DNA from: SB25 sp050180705
GTDB lineage: Bacteria > Bacteroidota > Bacteroidia > Bacteroidales > Tenuifilaceae
Length of the DNA stretch: 64,000 bases
Reading direction: 5' to 3'
NCBI GenBank assembly: GCA_050180705.1
Contig: JBFXDX010000012.1
Span: 91,355-155,354, forward strand
Below, one piece after another: positions 9,148-17,903 of this stretch. Both the position numbers and the translations under genes were made by a program. The notes under the pieces were generated by a model. It worked only from the letters and a program-made list of their open reading frames with translations, was not told the origin of the DNA and did no database searches. Within the stretch, counting starts at the first letter, position 1. The number at the start of each line of letters is the position of its first letter.

Positions 9148-9486
9148 ATTATTTATTTTTTTAGTTTTATTCTGTTGCAAATATAATGTAAAAATAAATA
9201 TGTAGATATGTTAATTTGATTTTTATTTGAAATTATTCTAAATTAACTTAAGGTGTGAAGTTGTTATTGAAGATTTGACGTAAGATATAATTAAAAGATC
9301 AGCATCTATTTATCCTTTGAATTGTTTTGATAATGAGTTGAAAATAGCGAAAAACTTAAGTCGATTTTGTTTATAAGTAATTGCTCTTAATTGATAAATG
9401 AAGCTATTTTTTGTTAAAAAAATTTTAAATTGCCAGCATTTTAAGAATAACCAGATAAATCGATTTTTCGCTTTCCTTTACCTATT
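9148..9486. other. AT-rich intergenic region between divergent osmC and LytTR genes
   Basis: About 340 bases, very AT-rich, presumably carrying promoters for both genes. I see no open frame, strong hairpin or clear TAnnTTTG box that I would assign with confidence. Confidence 0.5.
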
Positions 9487-10194
9487 ATGAAACTACGGTG
9501 TATTATTGTTGATGATGAACCACTTGCAATCGAAGTGATGGAGGGGTATTTGAAGAAAATACCAAATGTTGAGGTTATTGCAACTTTTAACGATGCCATC
9601 TCTGCAATGGAAACTTTAAGCAAGCACAACGCTGACCTTCTTTTCCTTGATATTGAAATGCCTAAATTATCGGGAATCGATTTTTTAAGGACTATTACAA
9701 ACCCGCCGATGGTCATTATTACGTCGGCAAATAAAAATTATGCAATAGAGGGATATGAATTGAATGTGGTGGATTACCTTTTAAAGCCAATTTCTCTGGA
9801 ACGAATTGTTAGAGGAGTAAATAAGGCTCTCGAAAAAAAATCAAAATCCCCTATACGGCAGGCGGGCGATAATTCTGATTATATTTTCCTTAAGGAGAAT
9901 AAAAAAATGATTAGACTAAACTTATCCGAAATTCTATATTTTGAGAGTGTCAAGGATTATGTAAAGGCTATAACAAAAGATAGAACTGTGGTAACTAAGC
10001 AAAATCTAAGTTATTTTGAGCAACTTCTAAATCCCGACGATTTCATTCGGGTTCATCGTTCATATATCGTTGCTGTAAAAAATATCAATGCATTTAGCAG
10101 TTCTTCAGTCGAGATTGGAAATATTGAGATTCCTTTTGGTCGACTATACAAAGATGATGCATTAAGGCGATTAAGTAGTAATTGTGATATGTAG
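9487..10194 (+). CDS. LytTR family response regulator
   Basis: Two-component response regulator of 235 residues. An N-terminal receiver domain has the acidic pair at D9-D10, the phospho-acceptor D55 (LFLDIEMP) and the conserved Lys in LLKPIS. A C-terminal LytTR DNA-binding domain follows (about 130-230, with FIRVHRSYIVAVKNI). LytTR domains bind direct repeats in promoters. The kinase gene starts 12 bases after its stop, so the pair forms one operon. The partner is a HisKA-type kinase, not the LytS-type usually coupled to LytTR regulators. Confidence 0.94.
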   Translation: MKLRCIIVDDEPLAIEVMEGYLKKIPNVEVIATFNDAISAMETLSKHNADLLFLDIEMPKLSGIDFLRTITNPPMVIITSANKNYAIEGYELNVVDYLLKPISLERIVRGVNKALEKKSKSPIRQAGDNSDYIFLKENKKMIRLNLSEILYFESVKDYVKAITKDRTVVTKQNLSYFEQLLNPDDFIRVHRSYIVAVKNINAFSSSSVEIGNIEIPFGRLYKDDALRRLSSNCDM

Positions 10195-10206
10195 TTGTTG
10201 GATATT

Positions 10207-13200
10207 ATGAATCTTTATAGATACAGCAGGTTTTCCTATGTATTAATAATTGTATTTTTTACATTCAATTTATCTGCTCAGGAAAAAGGATTAATACGCT
10301 CTAAGTATTACTCAATAAATGATTATAATGCAAGTGCTCAGAATTGGGCTGCACTTCAAGATAATCGGGGAGTAATGTATTTCGCTAATAATTCAGGTGT
10401 CTTAGAGTTTGATGGAGAAAATTGGAAGTTATTTAAGGTTGCGAATCAGTCTAGTGTTCGAAGTTTAGCAATCGATAGTAAAGGTGTAGTTTACGTTGGA
10501 GCCTTTGGAGAGATGGGGTTTCTGCAACCCGATAGTGTGGGAAACATGCATTATCATTCACTAACGCCATTAATCGATAAAAAATATTCCGATTTCAGGG
10601 AAGTTTGGAATGTGTACTGTTTTTCCGATACTGTGTTTTTTTTCTCCGATTATTATATTTTTCGGTATCATGATGGAAGATTTAGTTATTGGGCAAGTAA
10701 AGACAAAAGTTTTTATCTGAGTTATCCCGTTCACAATTCGTTATACATTTTAGACGAGAATGTTGGCTTACTTAAGTTCGAAAACGATTCTCTTAGGTTG
10801 ATTAAAGGGGGAGCCGATTTTTCCAACCTCCAGATTCATAGCATATTTTCTATTGGTAACGATTTGTTATTAGGAACCAGATCTAAGGGTTTTTTTATTT
10901 ATGAAGAGAATACTTCAACCTTAAAATCGATAGCATCTATTTCCTCCAATGCATGTGAGGTGAATAACTACTTCAAAGAGAATTTATACTATCATGGAAC
11001 GACAATAGCCGATACACTATTTGTGTTGAGTTCAATTCTGGGAGATGTACTTGTAGTTGATCGAAATTGGCACGTAAAGGATGTTATAAATAATGAATCT
11101 TTAGGTATTCGGAGCACAGCCTTTTATGTTTATTTTCAGGGCGATCATACATTGTGGCTTGCACTCGACAATGGGGTTTGCCGTGTAGATTTAATGTCGC
11201 CTTTCCGTTTTTGGAAAGAATCAATGGGGATTAATGGAATTATATCTGATGTTGCTCGGGTCGATAGTGTTTTGTATGTTGCAACGACGTCTGGAGTTTT
11301 TTATACTGGACCAACGCAAAATCCTTTTCAGTTAAATAGATTTAATAGGGTTGAAGGTCAACTGGAGCAGTCATGGCAGTTTCTTTATTTTCAACCGCCT
11401 ACAAGATGCTCTAAATACTACTTAAAGAATCCCGATACGCAGAAACCGTACGAATCTCGGGAGAATACAATTTTATTAGCTGCAGATCTCTCAGGTGTTT
11501 ATCAAATAGAGAAAAAAAAATCAAAACGTCTCTTTGCATATGATGGTGTAACATCATTACATCAAAGTTATTCTAATCCAACAAAACTTCTTGTGGGGCT
11601 TTCAAACGGGGTTGCACAGTTATCGTACAAGAAAGGAGTCTGGACTGATGATGGAATGAAGTTTGGAATCGATGCAAATATTATCGATATAGCAGAGGAT
11701 TACAGTCGAAATATATGGATAAGTACAAGATTCAGTGGTATTTATAGAATAAGAAATCCTTTTGGAGATTCAACTCAGATAATGACAGATAGGTTCGATT
11801 CTTTGTCAGGAATACCATGCCAAAAATCTGTACTTTTTGTTGATGATTATAAACCTTTTCTTCTTTATACAGGAAGTGAGTACTATGAATTTATCGATTC
11901 GTTGAAACAGTTTAAGCTGTATGTATTTCCTAAGGTTAATTCTTCGGACGAGAAGAAAGTATTAGATCCCAATACAATTTATTACAGAGGAATATATCGT
12001 GATATTATTTCGCGTGAATATGTTGTTAATTCAACCGATGATATACTTTGGTTTTGTACGAGCGAAGGATTTTTTAGATATACACCAAAGTCAACACGAA
12101 ATTTTTACTCATCTCCACCAGTGCTTATTCGAAAGGTTTTATGTGGTGATTCAACCCTATTTTATGGAACAAATATTAGGAGAATTGATAATGGTAATTT
12201 CTATTTAGATACAAGTACTGTTGTTGATATAGGGACTATACTTAAGCATAAAGATAATTCTGTCACGTTTCATTACTCGTGGCCATCAAGTGATGCTACA
12301 GATAATCTTTACAGTTACAGACTGTTGGGATTTAGCGATGTATGGTCGGAATGGACAGGTGAGATAAAAAAGGACTATACTAACTTATCGGAAGGAGAAT
12401 ATACTTTTAGTGTTAAGGCTAAAAATAATTATGGTATTGAGAGTCGATCTTCGGAGTTTACCTTTAGTGTTTTACCTCCGTGGTATCGAACTTATTGGGC
12501 CTATGCATTGTACCTTGTATTGAGTATTCTTTTCATTTCGTTGGTAGTTAAACTATACACATACAAGTTAATTCGCGAGAAAAACAAATTAGAGGAAATT
12601 GTCAAAGAGCGTACACAGGAGATTCTAATTCAAAATGAGGAAATCCTAGTTCAAGCAGAACATTTAAAAGATGCAAATGATTGGATTAGTGCCAAGAATA
12701 TTGAACTAGAAGCACAAAAGGAGGAAATAGAGAAAAAGAAGAACGAGTTGGAGATAAGCGATGCCACAAAGAATAAGTTTTTCAGAATAATAGCGCATGA
12801 TTTGCGTAATCCAATAAGTACTCTGGTTAATACGACGAGTTATATTTTGACCGACATTGAGGAGTTTGATAAGGAGCGGACTAAGCGTATGATTGGAGAG
12901 TTGAATAGAATATCGATAACTACCTATAATTTTCTTGAAAACCTTCTCGATTGGACAACAAGCCAAATGGGCGATTTAAGATTTTATCCTCGATCTTTAA
13001 ATTTACGTTCGCTTATCAATGAGAATATTGAGTTGGTTCAGAGTAAAATTGATTCAAAAAATATTCAACTTACACTTTCAGTTTCTGATGATATAAATGT
13101 TTTCGCTGACGAAAATATGTTGAATACAGTAATTCGGAATATCATTACAAATGCAGTGAAGTTTACCTACGATGATGGGAAAATTATTATTTCGGCATAC

Positions 13201-13443
13201 ACCGAGGATAATTATTGTTTTTTAAGGATTGCTGATAATGGAGTAGGAATAACAGGCGAAAATCTCAAAAAACTTTTCCGTATCGATAAAGATGTAGTTA
13301 CTGCAGGTACGCATAACGAGAAAGGATCGGGACTGGGTTTAATTCTTAGTAAGGAGTTTATTGAGCGAAATGGCGGTACTATAATTGTTGAAAGCGAACC
13401 TCAAAAGGGTAGTGCTTTTACAATTTCATTGAAACTAGGATAA
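10207..13443 (+). CDS. Reg_prop/Y_Y_Y sensor histidine kinase
   Basis: Large membrane sensor kinase of about 1078 residues. A signal peptide (ends LSAQ, near 25) is followed by a periplasmic beta-propeller of two-component-regulator repeats, a Y_Y_Y domain (about 670-755), one membrane helix (about 764-786), a coiled coil, HisKA with phospho-accepting H864 (IIAHDLRNP) and an HATPase domain (DNGVGI, GSGLGL). TTG codons at 10195 and 10198 are in frame, but the ATG at 10207 fits the signal peptide best. No receiver or AraC domain is fused, so the LytTR protein just upstream is the likely partner. Family members often sense carbohydrates; the ligand here is unknown. Confidence 0.92.
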   Translation: MNLYRYSRFSYVLIIVFFTFNLSAQEKGLIRSKYYSINDYNASAQNWAALQDNRGVMYFANNSGVLEFDGENWKLFKVANQSSVRSLAIDSKGVVYVGAFGEMGFLQPDSVGNMHYHSLTPLIDKKYSDFREVWNVYCFSDTVFFFSDYYIFRYHDGRFSYWASKDKSFYLSYPVHNSLYILDENVGLLKFENDSLRLIKGGADFSNLQIHSIFSIGNDLLLGTRSKGFFIYEENTSTLKSIASISSNACEVNNYFKENLYYHGTTIADTLFVLSSILGDVLVVDRNWHVKDVINNESLGIRSTAFYVYFQGDHTLWLALDNGVCRVDLMSPFRFWKESMGINGIISDVARVDSVLYVATTSGVFYTGPTQNPFQLNRFNRVEGQLEQSWQFLYFQPPTRCSKYYLKNPDTQKPYESRENTILLAADLSGVYQIEKKKSKRLFAYDGVTSLHQSYSNPTKLLVGLSNGVAQLSYKKGVWTDDGMKFGIDANIIDIAEDYSRNIWISTRFSGIYRIRNPFGDSTQIMTDRFDSLSGIPCQKSVLFVDDYKPFLLYTGSEYYEFIDSLKQFKLYVFPKVNSSDEKKVLDPNTIYYRGIYRDIISREYVVNSTDDILWFCTSEGFFRYTPKSTRNFYSSPPVLIRKVLCGDSTLFYGTNIRRIDNGNFYLDTSTVVDIGTILKHKDNSVTFHYSWPSSDATDNLYSYRLLGFSDVWSEWTGEIKKDYTNLSEGEYTFSVKAKNNYGIESRSSEFTFSVLPPWYRTYWAYALYLVLSILFISLVVKLYTYKLIREKNKLEEIVKERTQEILIQNEEILVQAEHLKDANDWISAKNIELEAQKEEIEKKKNELEISDATKNKFFRIIAHDLRNPISTLVNTTSYILTDIEEFDKERTKRMIGELNRISITTYNFLENLLDWTTSQMGDLRFYPRSLNLRSLINENIELVQSKIDSKNIQLTLSVSDDINVFADENMLNTVIRNIITNAVKFTYDDGKIIISAYTEDNYCFLRIADNGVGITGENLKKLFRIDKDVVTAGTHNEKGSGLGLILSKEFIERNGGTIIVESEPQKGSAFTISLKLG

Positions 13444-13490
13444 TTAAAAAGAGACAATTCGATTTTACAATAAAACTCATAAAGAAAAAA

Positions 13491-13508
13491 GACTCACATT
13501 TGTGAGTC
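13491..13508 (+). terminator. Terminator of the LytTR-kinase operon
   Basis: GACTCACA/TGTGAGTC palindrome with almost no loop, preceded by A6 and followed by T6, 47 bases after the kinase stop. Confidence 0.88.
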
Positions 13509-13603
13509 TTTTTTGTTGAAAATTCAGAATAGATTTTATAAATCAGTTAATTAAAGGGCTCTTTATAATAGTTTTTGATATAATTTGTCATTCAATAGAT
13601 TTT

Positions 13604-13652
13604 GTTCTAATGGCATTTGCTCCAATTTACCTGAGCAAATGCCATTTAGAAC
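13604..13652. repeat. Long intergenic hairpin, not a terminator
   Basis: Left arm GTTCTAATGGCATTTGCTC (13604-13622) pairs with the right arm at 13633-13652; 14 inner pairs are perfect, a single bulged T (13647) follows, then 5 more pairs; the loop is 10 bases. No T-run follows on either strand. It lies in a 598-base gap after the operon terminator. Its core CATTTGCT recurs in the direct repeats 200 bases downstream. It could be an RNA structure, an operator or a remnant of a palindromic element. Confidence 0.75.
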
Positions 13653-13839
13653 ACAGTAACAACTAAAAATGTAAAAGAACTTTTTTTGATGTTACTGTTT
13701 TTTAGTTGTTTTTGGTTGGTTTGTGAAAAGGATTAAATAGCCTTAAAATTTTCTTTAAAATTTAAATCTATTTTGATATGATATTTTCGATGGAACGAAG
13801 GTATTAAATAAATTATTCGATGAATGCATCTGATTACAG

Positions 13840-13873
13840 ACTACCATTTGCTACCAACGAACTACCATTTGCT
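13840..13873. repeat. Two direct repeats spaced 21 bases apart
   Basis: ACTACCATTTGCT occurs at 13840-13852 and again at 13861-13873. A 21-base period equals two helical turns, as expected of tandem protein-binding sites. They lie about 170-200 bases upstream of the C1 peptidase gene. Bound factor unknown. Confidence 0.6.
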
Positions 13874-14041
13874 GCTGTTTTTTATTGGGTAGAATTGAAT
13901 AAGATTAACGATTTATCTTAAAATGTTAATTTCGTTCAATTATTCTGAGTGATTTTAACTTTTAAACTTTTAAATATAAGAGGAGTCATAGCATATGTAG
14001 TTTTTTCTAAGAGTAATTATATCAACTTAAATTTTAAATAA

Positions 14042-15238
14042 ATGAGAAGAGTCGTAGTGTTTTTTAATTTATTGTTGTTTGTCTTTAGTTTTCAATTTGC
14101 TATTGGACAGGAAAACGAAAAATCGGAGGGATATGTATTTACTCCTATTAAGGAGATCAAATCAACCTCTGTAAAAAATCAGTATCGATCAAGTACTTGT
14201 TGGAGTTTTTCTGGGGTTGCATTCTTGGAGTCTGAGTTAATTCGAATGGGAAAACCCGAGGTTAATCTATCTGCAATGTATGTGGTGCGTAATGCATACA
14301 ACGAAAAGGCCGATCGTTTTATTCGTTTTAATGGTACAAATAATTTTGGACCTGGAGGTTCATATTACGATGTAATTGAGACTATTCGTAAGTACGGAAT
14401 TGTTCCAGAAGAAGTATATCATGGATTGAACTATGGTGAGAATATGCATATACACGGCGAGTTAGATGCTGTAACCCGAGCATATGTCGATGCAATAGTA
14501 AAAAATCCAAATAAAAAGCTTACTACAGCATGGCTGAATGGTTTTAATGGAATTCTAGATGCATACCTTGGCACAGAACCAACAACCTTTACCTATAATG
14601 GTAAAAGTTATACTCCGGCAGCATTTTCACAATCATTAGGCTTGAATCTTGATGATTATGTTTATGTAACATCATTTTCGCATCATCCATTCTATACAAA
14701 ATTCGTAATTGAGTTACCCGATAACTGGGCTCATGGCGAGGTGTATAATGTAACTATTGATGATTTAGAGAGTATATTCGATAATGCAATAGATAATGGT
14801 TATCCAGTTGCATGGGCAAGCGATGTAAGCGATAAGGGTTTCAACTGGGGCAAAGGTGTTGCTATTGTTCCCGATGTTAACTTTGAGGAGATGTCGGGTT
14901 CCGATAAGGATCGTTGGACTCAACTTTCACAAAAAGAGAAGGATGCCAAATTGTATACATTTACAAACCCTGGCAAAGAAATGAAGATAACACAGGAATT
15001 AAGACAAGAGGCTTTTAACAACTACCAAACTACCGATGATCATGGAATGCTATTGGTTGGCAAGGCAAAAGATCAAGCAGGAAATGTATATTTTAAAGTG
15101 AAAAATAGTTGGGGTACCGATGGTCCTTACAATGGTTTTTTCTATGCATCAAAACCTTTTGTTCTTTATAAAACAACATCAATTATGATTCATAAAAATG
15201 CTATTCCTAAAGGAATTAGAAGTAAACTGGGTATCTAA
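14042..15238 (+). CDS. C1 family (PepC/bleomycin hydrolase-like) cysteine peptidase, exported
   Basis: Papain-fold cysteine peptidase of the C1B/PepC type, 398 residues. A signal peptide ends near residue 23 (FAIGQ). The catalytic set is visible: Q47, C53 (SSTCWSFSG), H334 (DDHGMLLVG) and N355 (VKNSWG). Cytosolic PepC lacks a signal, so this Bacteroidota form is a periplasmic or surface aminopeptidase. The ATG at 14042 is the only start that keeps the signal peptide. It follows a long repeat-bearing gap and ends near a hairpin terminator, so it is probably a single-gene unit. Confidence 0.92.
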   Translation: MRRVVVFFNLLLFVFSFQFAIGQENEKSEGYVFTPIKEIKSTSVKNQYRSSTCWSFSGVAFLESELIRMGKPEVNLSAMYVVRNAYNEKADRFIRFNGTNNFGPGGSYYDVIETIRKYGIVPEEVYHGLNYGENMHIHGELDAVTRAYVDAIVKNPNKKLTTAWLNGFNGILDAYLGTEPTTFTYNGKSYTPAAFSQSLGLNLDDYVYVTSFSHHPFYTKFVIELPDNWAHGEVYNVTIDDLESIFDNAIDNGYPVAWASDVSDKGFNWGKGVAIVPDVNFEEMSGSDKDRWTQLSQKEKDAKLYTFTNPGKEMKITQELRQEAFNNYQTTDDHGMLLVGKAKDQAGNVYFKVKNSWGTDGPYNGFFYASKPFVLYKTTSIMIHKNAIPKGIRSKLGI

Positions 15239-15252
15239 CTTTTTATAGGTCG

Positions 15253-15296
15253 AACAAAAAACGAGGAATTATGTTTAATAGTTTCTCGTTTTTGTT
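15253..15296 (+). terminator. Probable terminator of the C1 peptidase gene
   Basis: Imperfect stem of A-rich arm plus CGAG (15253-15265) with CTCG plus T-rich arm (15285-15296), followed by T-rich sequence, shortly after the stop at 15238. Confidence 0.6.
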
Positions 15297-15388
15297 TTAT
15301 AGCATTGGTTTTTGATATTTTAATAATGTTGCTTAAATTTGATTTGGCATTCAATTTTCATAAATTTACGGCACTAAAACGTTGGATT

Positions 15389-15769
15389 ATGGCGGCAGTT
15401 AACAGTCTTTATATCAAAGGAACAACCAAAACCCCAAATATTGAGTTTAAACCTGGTATTCTTCAGATCTCTGGAAGATCGATTCCCGAAGATGCGGTTG
15501 CATTTTTTCAGCCCGTTCTAAAATGGGCGGAGGATTACCTCGATAATCCAGAGCCATTAACCAGAGTTAACTTTCGTATGGAGTATATCAATAGTGGCTC
15601 GAATAGGTTCATTTTTGCCTTATTTAAGATGCTTGACGAAAGTTATACTCAAGGGCACAATATTGTAATTAATTGGTACTACGAGGAAGATGACGATACA
15701 ATCAAGAACCTTGGAAGAGACTTCCAGGCTCTTGTAAAGTTACCGTTTAAAATGGTTGAGATTGTTTAG
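15389..15769 (+). CDS. SiaC-like (DUF1987) regulatory phosphoprotein
   Basis: Small cytosolic protein of 126 residues from the DUF1987/SiaC family. In Pseudomonas, SiaC is phosphorylated on a threonine by SiaB, dephosphorylated by the PP2C phosphatase SiaA, and binds the diguanylate cyclase SiaD. Here the matching segment reads EYINSGSN, with Ser69 close to the phosphosite position. The ATG at 15389 (MAAVNSLYIKGT) starts at the conserved first strand; the longer TTG frame adds an unlikely leader. No siaB or siaD lies nearby, but two SpoIIE/PP2C phosphatases are encoded elsewhere in the window. It converges on the DUF4956 gene with a 1-base gap. Confidence 0.85.
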   Translation: MAAVNSLYIKGTTKTPNIEFKPGILQISGRSIPEDAVAFFQPVLKWAEDYLDNPEPLTRVNFRMEYINSGSNRFIFALFKMLDESYTQGHNIVINWYYEEDDDTIKNLGRDFQALVKLPFKMVEIV

Positions 15770-15770
15770 G

Positions 15771-16472
15771 TTACTCATCATCGTCAACAATCTGTTTCTC
15801 CTTAAAGGATAATCCGTCATCCTCATTTATGATATTTTCGGAGGGAAAATGAACGGTTATCCATGCAATATCTCTAAGAAAATCTACTTTTCCAATTTCT
15901 ACGCTTATAATATCTAATCCGGTTCTTTGCTTTAGATCTGCAATAAGTGCTGCGCGTTTTTCGGGTTTAATTAGGTCTATTTTTTCATAAACAATTGTCC
16001 TCTGCGATAGGTGTTTTATGAAGAGTCCTTTTTCGAGAACCAAAGTAACTCCGAGCAGGGCTAGGTTAGAGAACAGAAGTTCTGCATAGCTTACCTTCTT
16101 TGATGATATGGCATTAATTAGCGATAGCGCTATTATAAGGAACAGGTATGTCATTTCCTTGATGGGGATAGGATTTGTTCGGTACCTTATAATTCCGAAA
16201 ACGGCAAAAAGACCTAGTGCAAAACCTAGTTGAAGTTTAACATTTGCTAAAAGGTAACACATAAAGAATACTACGATTCCTAACAGCAGAAATGTGAAAA
16301 CATAGTCTTTTCTGAACGTGCGAGGGTAGTACAGGTATCTTACTGTTATCCATAGAATGGACATGTTAAGGGTGAACCGTAATAGCAACGTGTAAAAGTC
16401 GTTGGAGTTGATTAGTTCAATCCCGAATAGATGTAAGTTATCCGATTGCGTTATTATACTGAGCGTGTTCAT
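15771..16472 (-). CDS. DUF4956 membrane protein
   Basis: Polytopic membrane protein of 233 residues with hydrophobic helices between about residues 28 and 150 and a soluble C-terminal domain of about 80. The AVFGIIRYRTNPIPIKEMTYL segment after the third helix is the DUF4956 hallmark. Its start lies inside the 3' end of the upstream VTC gene (35-base overlap), pointing to translational coupling. DUF4956 proteins are repeatedly found beside VTC-domain proteins and are thought to act with them at the membrane. Biochemical role unproven. Confidence 0.88.
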   Translation of the reverse strand: MNTLSIITQSDNLHLFGIELINSNDFYTLLLRFTLNMSILWITVRYLYYPRTFRKDYVFTFLLLGIVVFFMCYLLANVKLQLGFALGLFAVFGIIRYRTNPIPIKEMTYLFLIIALSLINAISSKKVSYAELLFSNLALLGVTLVLEKGLFIKHLSQRTIVYEKIDLIKPEKRAALIADLKQRTGLDIISVEIGKVDFLRDIAWITVHFPSENIINEDDGLSFKEKQIVDDDE

Positions 16473-17223
16473 CTTTTATTTTTTTTAAGTAAAGTATCGT
16501 TTGTTTGAAATTGTTGTTCTTTATGTTCGGATACAGCAGAGCACAACCGATTGAGTATTTACTGAATCCTTTTGGTCTAATCCCCATTTCTCTCAGGATT
16601 ATGGCGATATCACTATTTGATTTCAGTTTACTTCGTTTAACTTCCAATACACAAATGTCATCGTGGAGTTCATGCCTTTCTGATTTCGGGATTGAAAGTT
16701 TTAGATTGAAATCAAATGTAACTCTCTCATTATAGTCCTTAGCAACTAAAGTTAAACGGTTAAATTGGGTTTCTAGTGTTTTGACTAGTTGATCCAAAGC
16801 GTATGGACTTTTGCTGGCAACGAATTCAGCGATTGATGATTCATTTAAATTTTCGTCTGTAGCTGGAATTCTCTTTTTTACAGTTTTTCCCGAGGGTATC
16901 TTGATTTTAATTTCAAGGAATGAATCGCCTGTAGCACAGTATCTTCTTATTCGAATCTTATATCGTTTTGGACGTCGATTCTGATGATCGAGATACATAG
17001 TAAAGTCAGGAGTATCGTAATAGTCCGAAATATACTCTGGAATTGTTTGTCCATTATTATCAACGATATAGTACGATTGGGTAATTCTATTCAGCAGTTC
17101 CTTTGATACTGCAAGCGGAATTAGATATTTTGAATCGACTCTTTGCATAAGTTGAGCCTTTTCGGCATCTTTAAGACTTATGCGCTGAAGATTTCCATTG
17201 TCGATTATATCTTTACTTAACAT
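16438..17223 (-). CDS. VTC-domain (polyphosphate polymerase-like) protein
   Basis: Protein of 261 residues with a VTC/CYTH-like tunnel domain. Characteristic charged strands are visible: QRVDSKYLIP near the N-terminus, RYKIRIRRY, FLEIKIKIPSGKTVKKR in the middle and CVLEVKRSKL near the end, giving the basic tunnel that binds polyphosphate in yeast Vtc4. No membrane helix is present; the DUF4956 partner probably anchors it. Middle gene of a three-gene unit, 1 base after the upstream gene. Polyphosphate synthesis is inferred from family, not shown. Confidence 0.86.
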   Translation of the reverse strand: MLSKDIIDNGNLQRISLKDAEKAQLMQRVDSKYLIPLAVSKELLNRITQSYYIVDNNGQTIPEYISDYYDTPDFTMYLDHQNRRPKRYKIRIRRYCATGDSFLEIKIKIPSGKTVKKRIPATDENLNESSIAEFVASKSPYALDQLVKTLETQFNRLTLVAKDYNERVTFDFNLKLSIPKSERHELHDDICVLEVKRSKLKSNSDIAIILREMGIRPKGFSKYSIGCALLYPNIKNNNFKQTILYLKKIKDEHAQYNNAIG

Positions 17224-17224
17224 G

Positions 17225-17656
17225 CTAGAAGGTTTTATAATCGAATACTTTTTTGCTCTTTAACTTATCATTGGGGCCAAATACCTTCTTTTCTTGTTTT
17301 TGGTCGTTCTTATAGGTTGTCTCCTCTCGTTCGATGGCTTGACCTTTAGGGTTGTATGTGATTTTTAGAATCTCACGTCCTTTAACATCGTATTTGTACT
17401 CTTTGTGGGTAATTATATTGCTATTCTCATCGTATGACTTTTCAAGCAAAATATTTCCGTTTTTATCATATTCGTATTCTGCTTGAAGATACTTTTTCTC
17501 GGTATCGTTGCTGTATGTGTAGCACCATTCTTTTTTACTGCGTATTCCAGCATTCTTTATTTCTTTCCGTTTTTGGGCTTGTACGGAGTTTGGAACAATT
17601 AACATCGCAGTTATTAAACTTATGATGCTAATTTTTATGATACAATTAGTGTTCAT
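17225..17656 (-). CDS. Exported YD/MORN-like repeat protein, unknown function
   Basis: Small secreted protein of 143 residues. A signal peptide of about 27 residues (ends VQAQ) is followed by short repeats of the form (Y-D-x-x-G-x-x-x) such as YEYDKNGNILLEKSYD and YKYDVKGREILKITYN, like YD or MORN-type repeats. It is first in an operon with the VTC and DUF4956 genes and nearly abuts the VTC start, so it may work with them at the envelope. Function not recognised. Confidence 0.75.
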   Translation of the reverse strand: MNTNCIIKISIISLITAMLIVPNSVQAQKRKEIKNAGIRSKKEWCYTYSNDTEKKYLQAEYEYDKNGNILLEKSYDENSNIITHKEYKYDVKGREILKITYNPKGQAIEREETTYKNDQKQEKKVFGPNDKLKSKKVFDYKTF

Positions 17657-17733
17657 ATTTATTGAATTTTATTAAAATTGAGCTAAAGTTGTTTTGTTTT
17701 GGAAAGTTAAAAAATAATTAAATCAAAAACGAA

Positions 17734-17895
17734 ATGTATAAGTGTGTAGTATGTGGATATTGTTATTTTAGTGAAAATGGAGATCCAACCCAGGATATAA
17801 ATCCTAATACTGAGTTCGATGATTTGCCAGATGCATGGCATTGTCCTGTTTGTAATGTTACAAAGGAGTATTTTGTTGAAGTTGATGAAGATTAG
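17734..17895 (+). CDS. Rubredoxin
   Basis: Very short gene (53 residues) that is easy to miss. The product has the full rubredoxin signature: C4-x-x-C7-G-Y at the N-terminus and C37-P-V-C40 near the end, with the conserved DLPDAW segment before the second pair. Four cysteines bind one iron, giving a one-electron carrier used in oxygen and peroxide detoxification and other redox reactions in anaerobes. ATG start and TAG stop are clear, and a hairpin terminator follows 8 bases later. It is divergent from the YD-repeat operon. Confidence 0.95.
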   Translation: MYKCVVCGYCYFSENGDPTQDINPNTEFDDLPDAWHCPVCNVTKEYFVEVDED

Positions 17896-17903
17896 ATGTA
17901 CAA

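Noticed and set aside
13604..13652. Terminator reading of the long hairpin
   Set aside because: A good terminator already ends the operon at 13508 and no T-run follows the hairpin on either strand.
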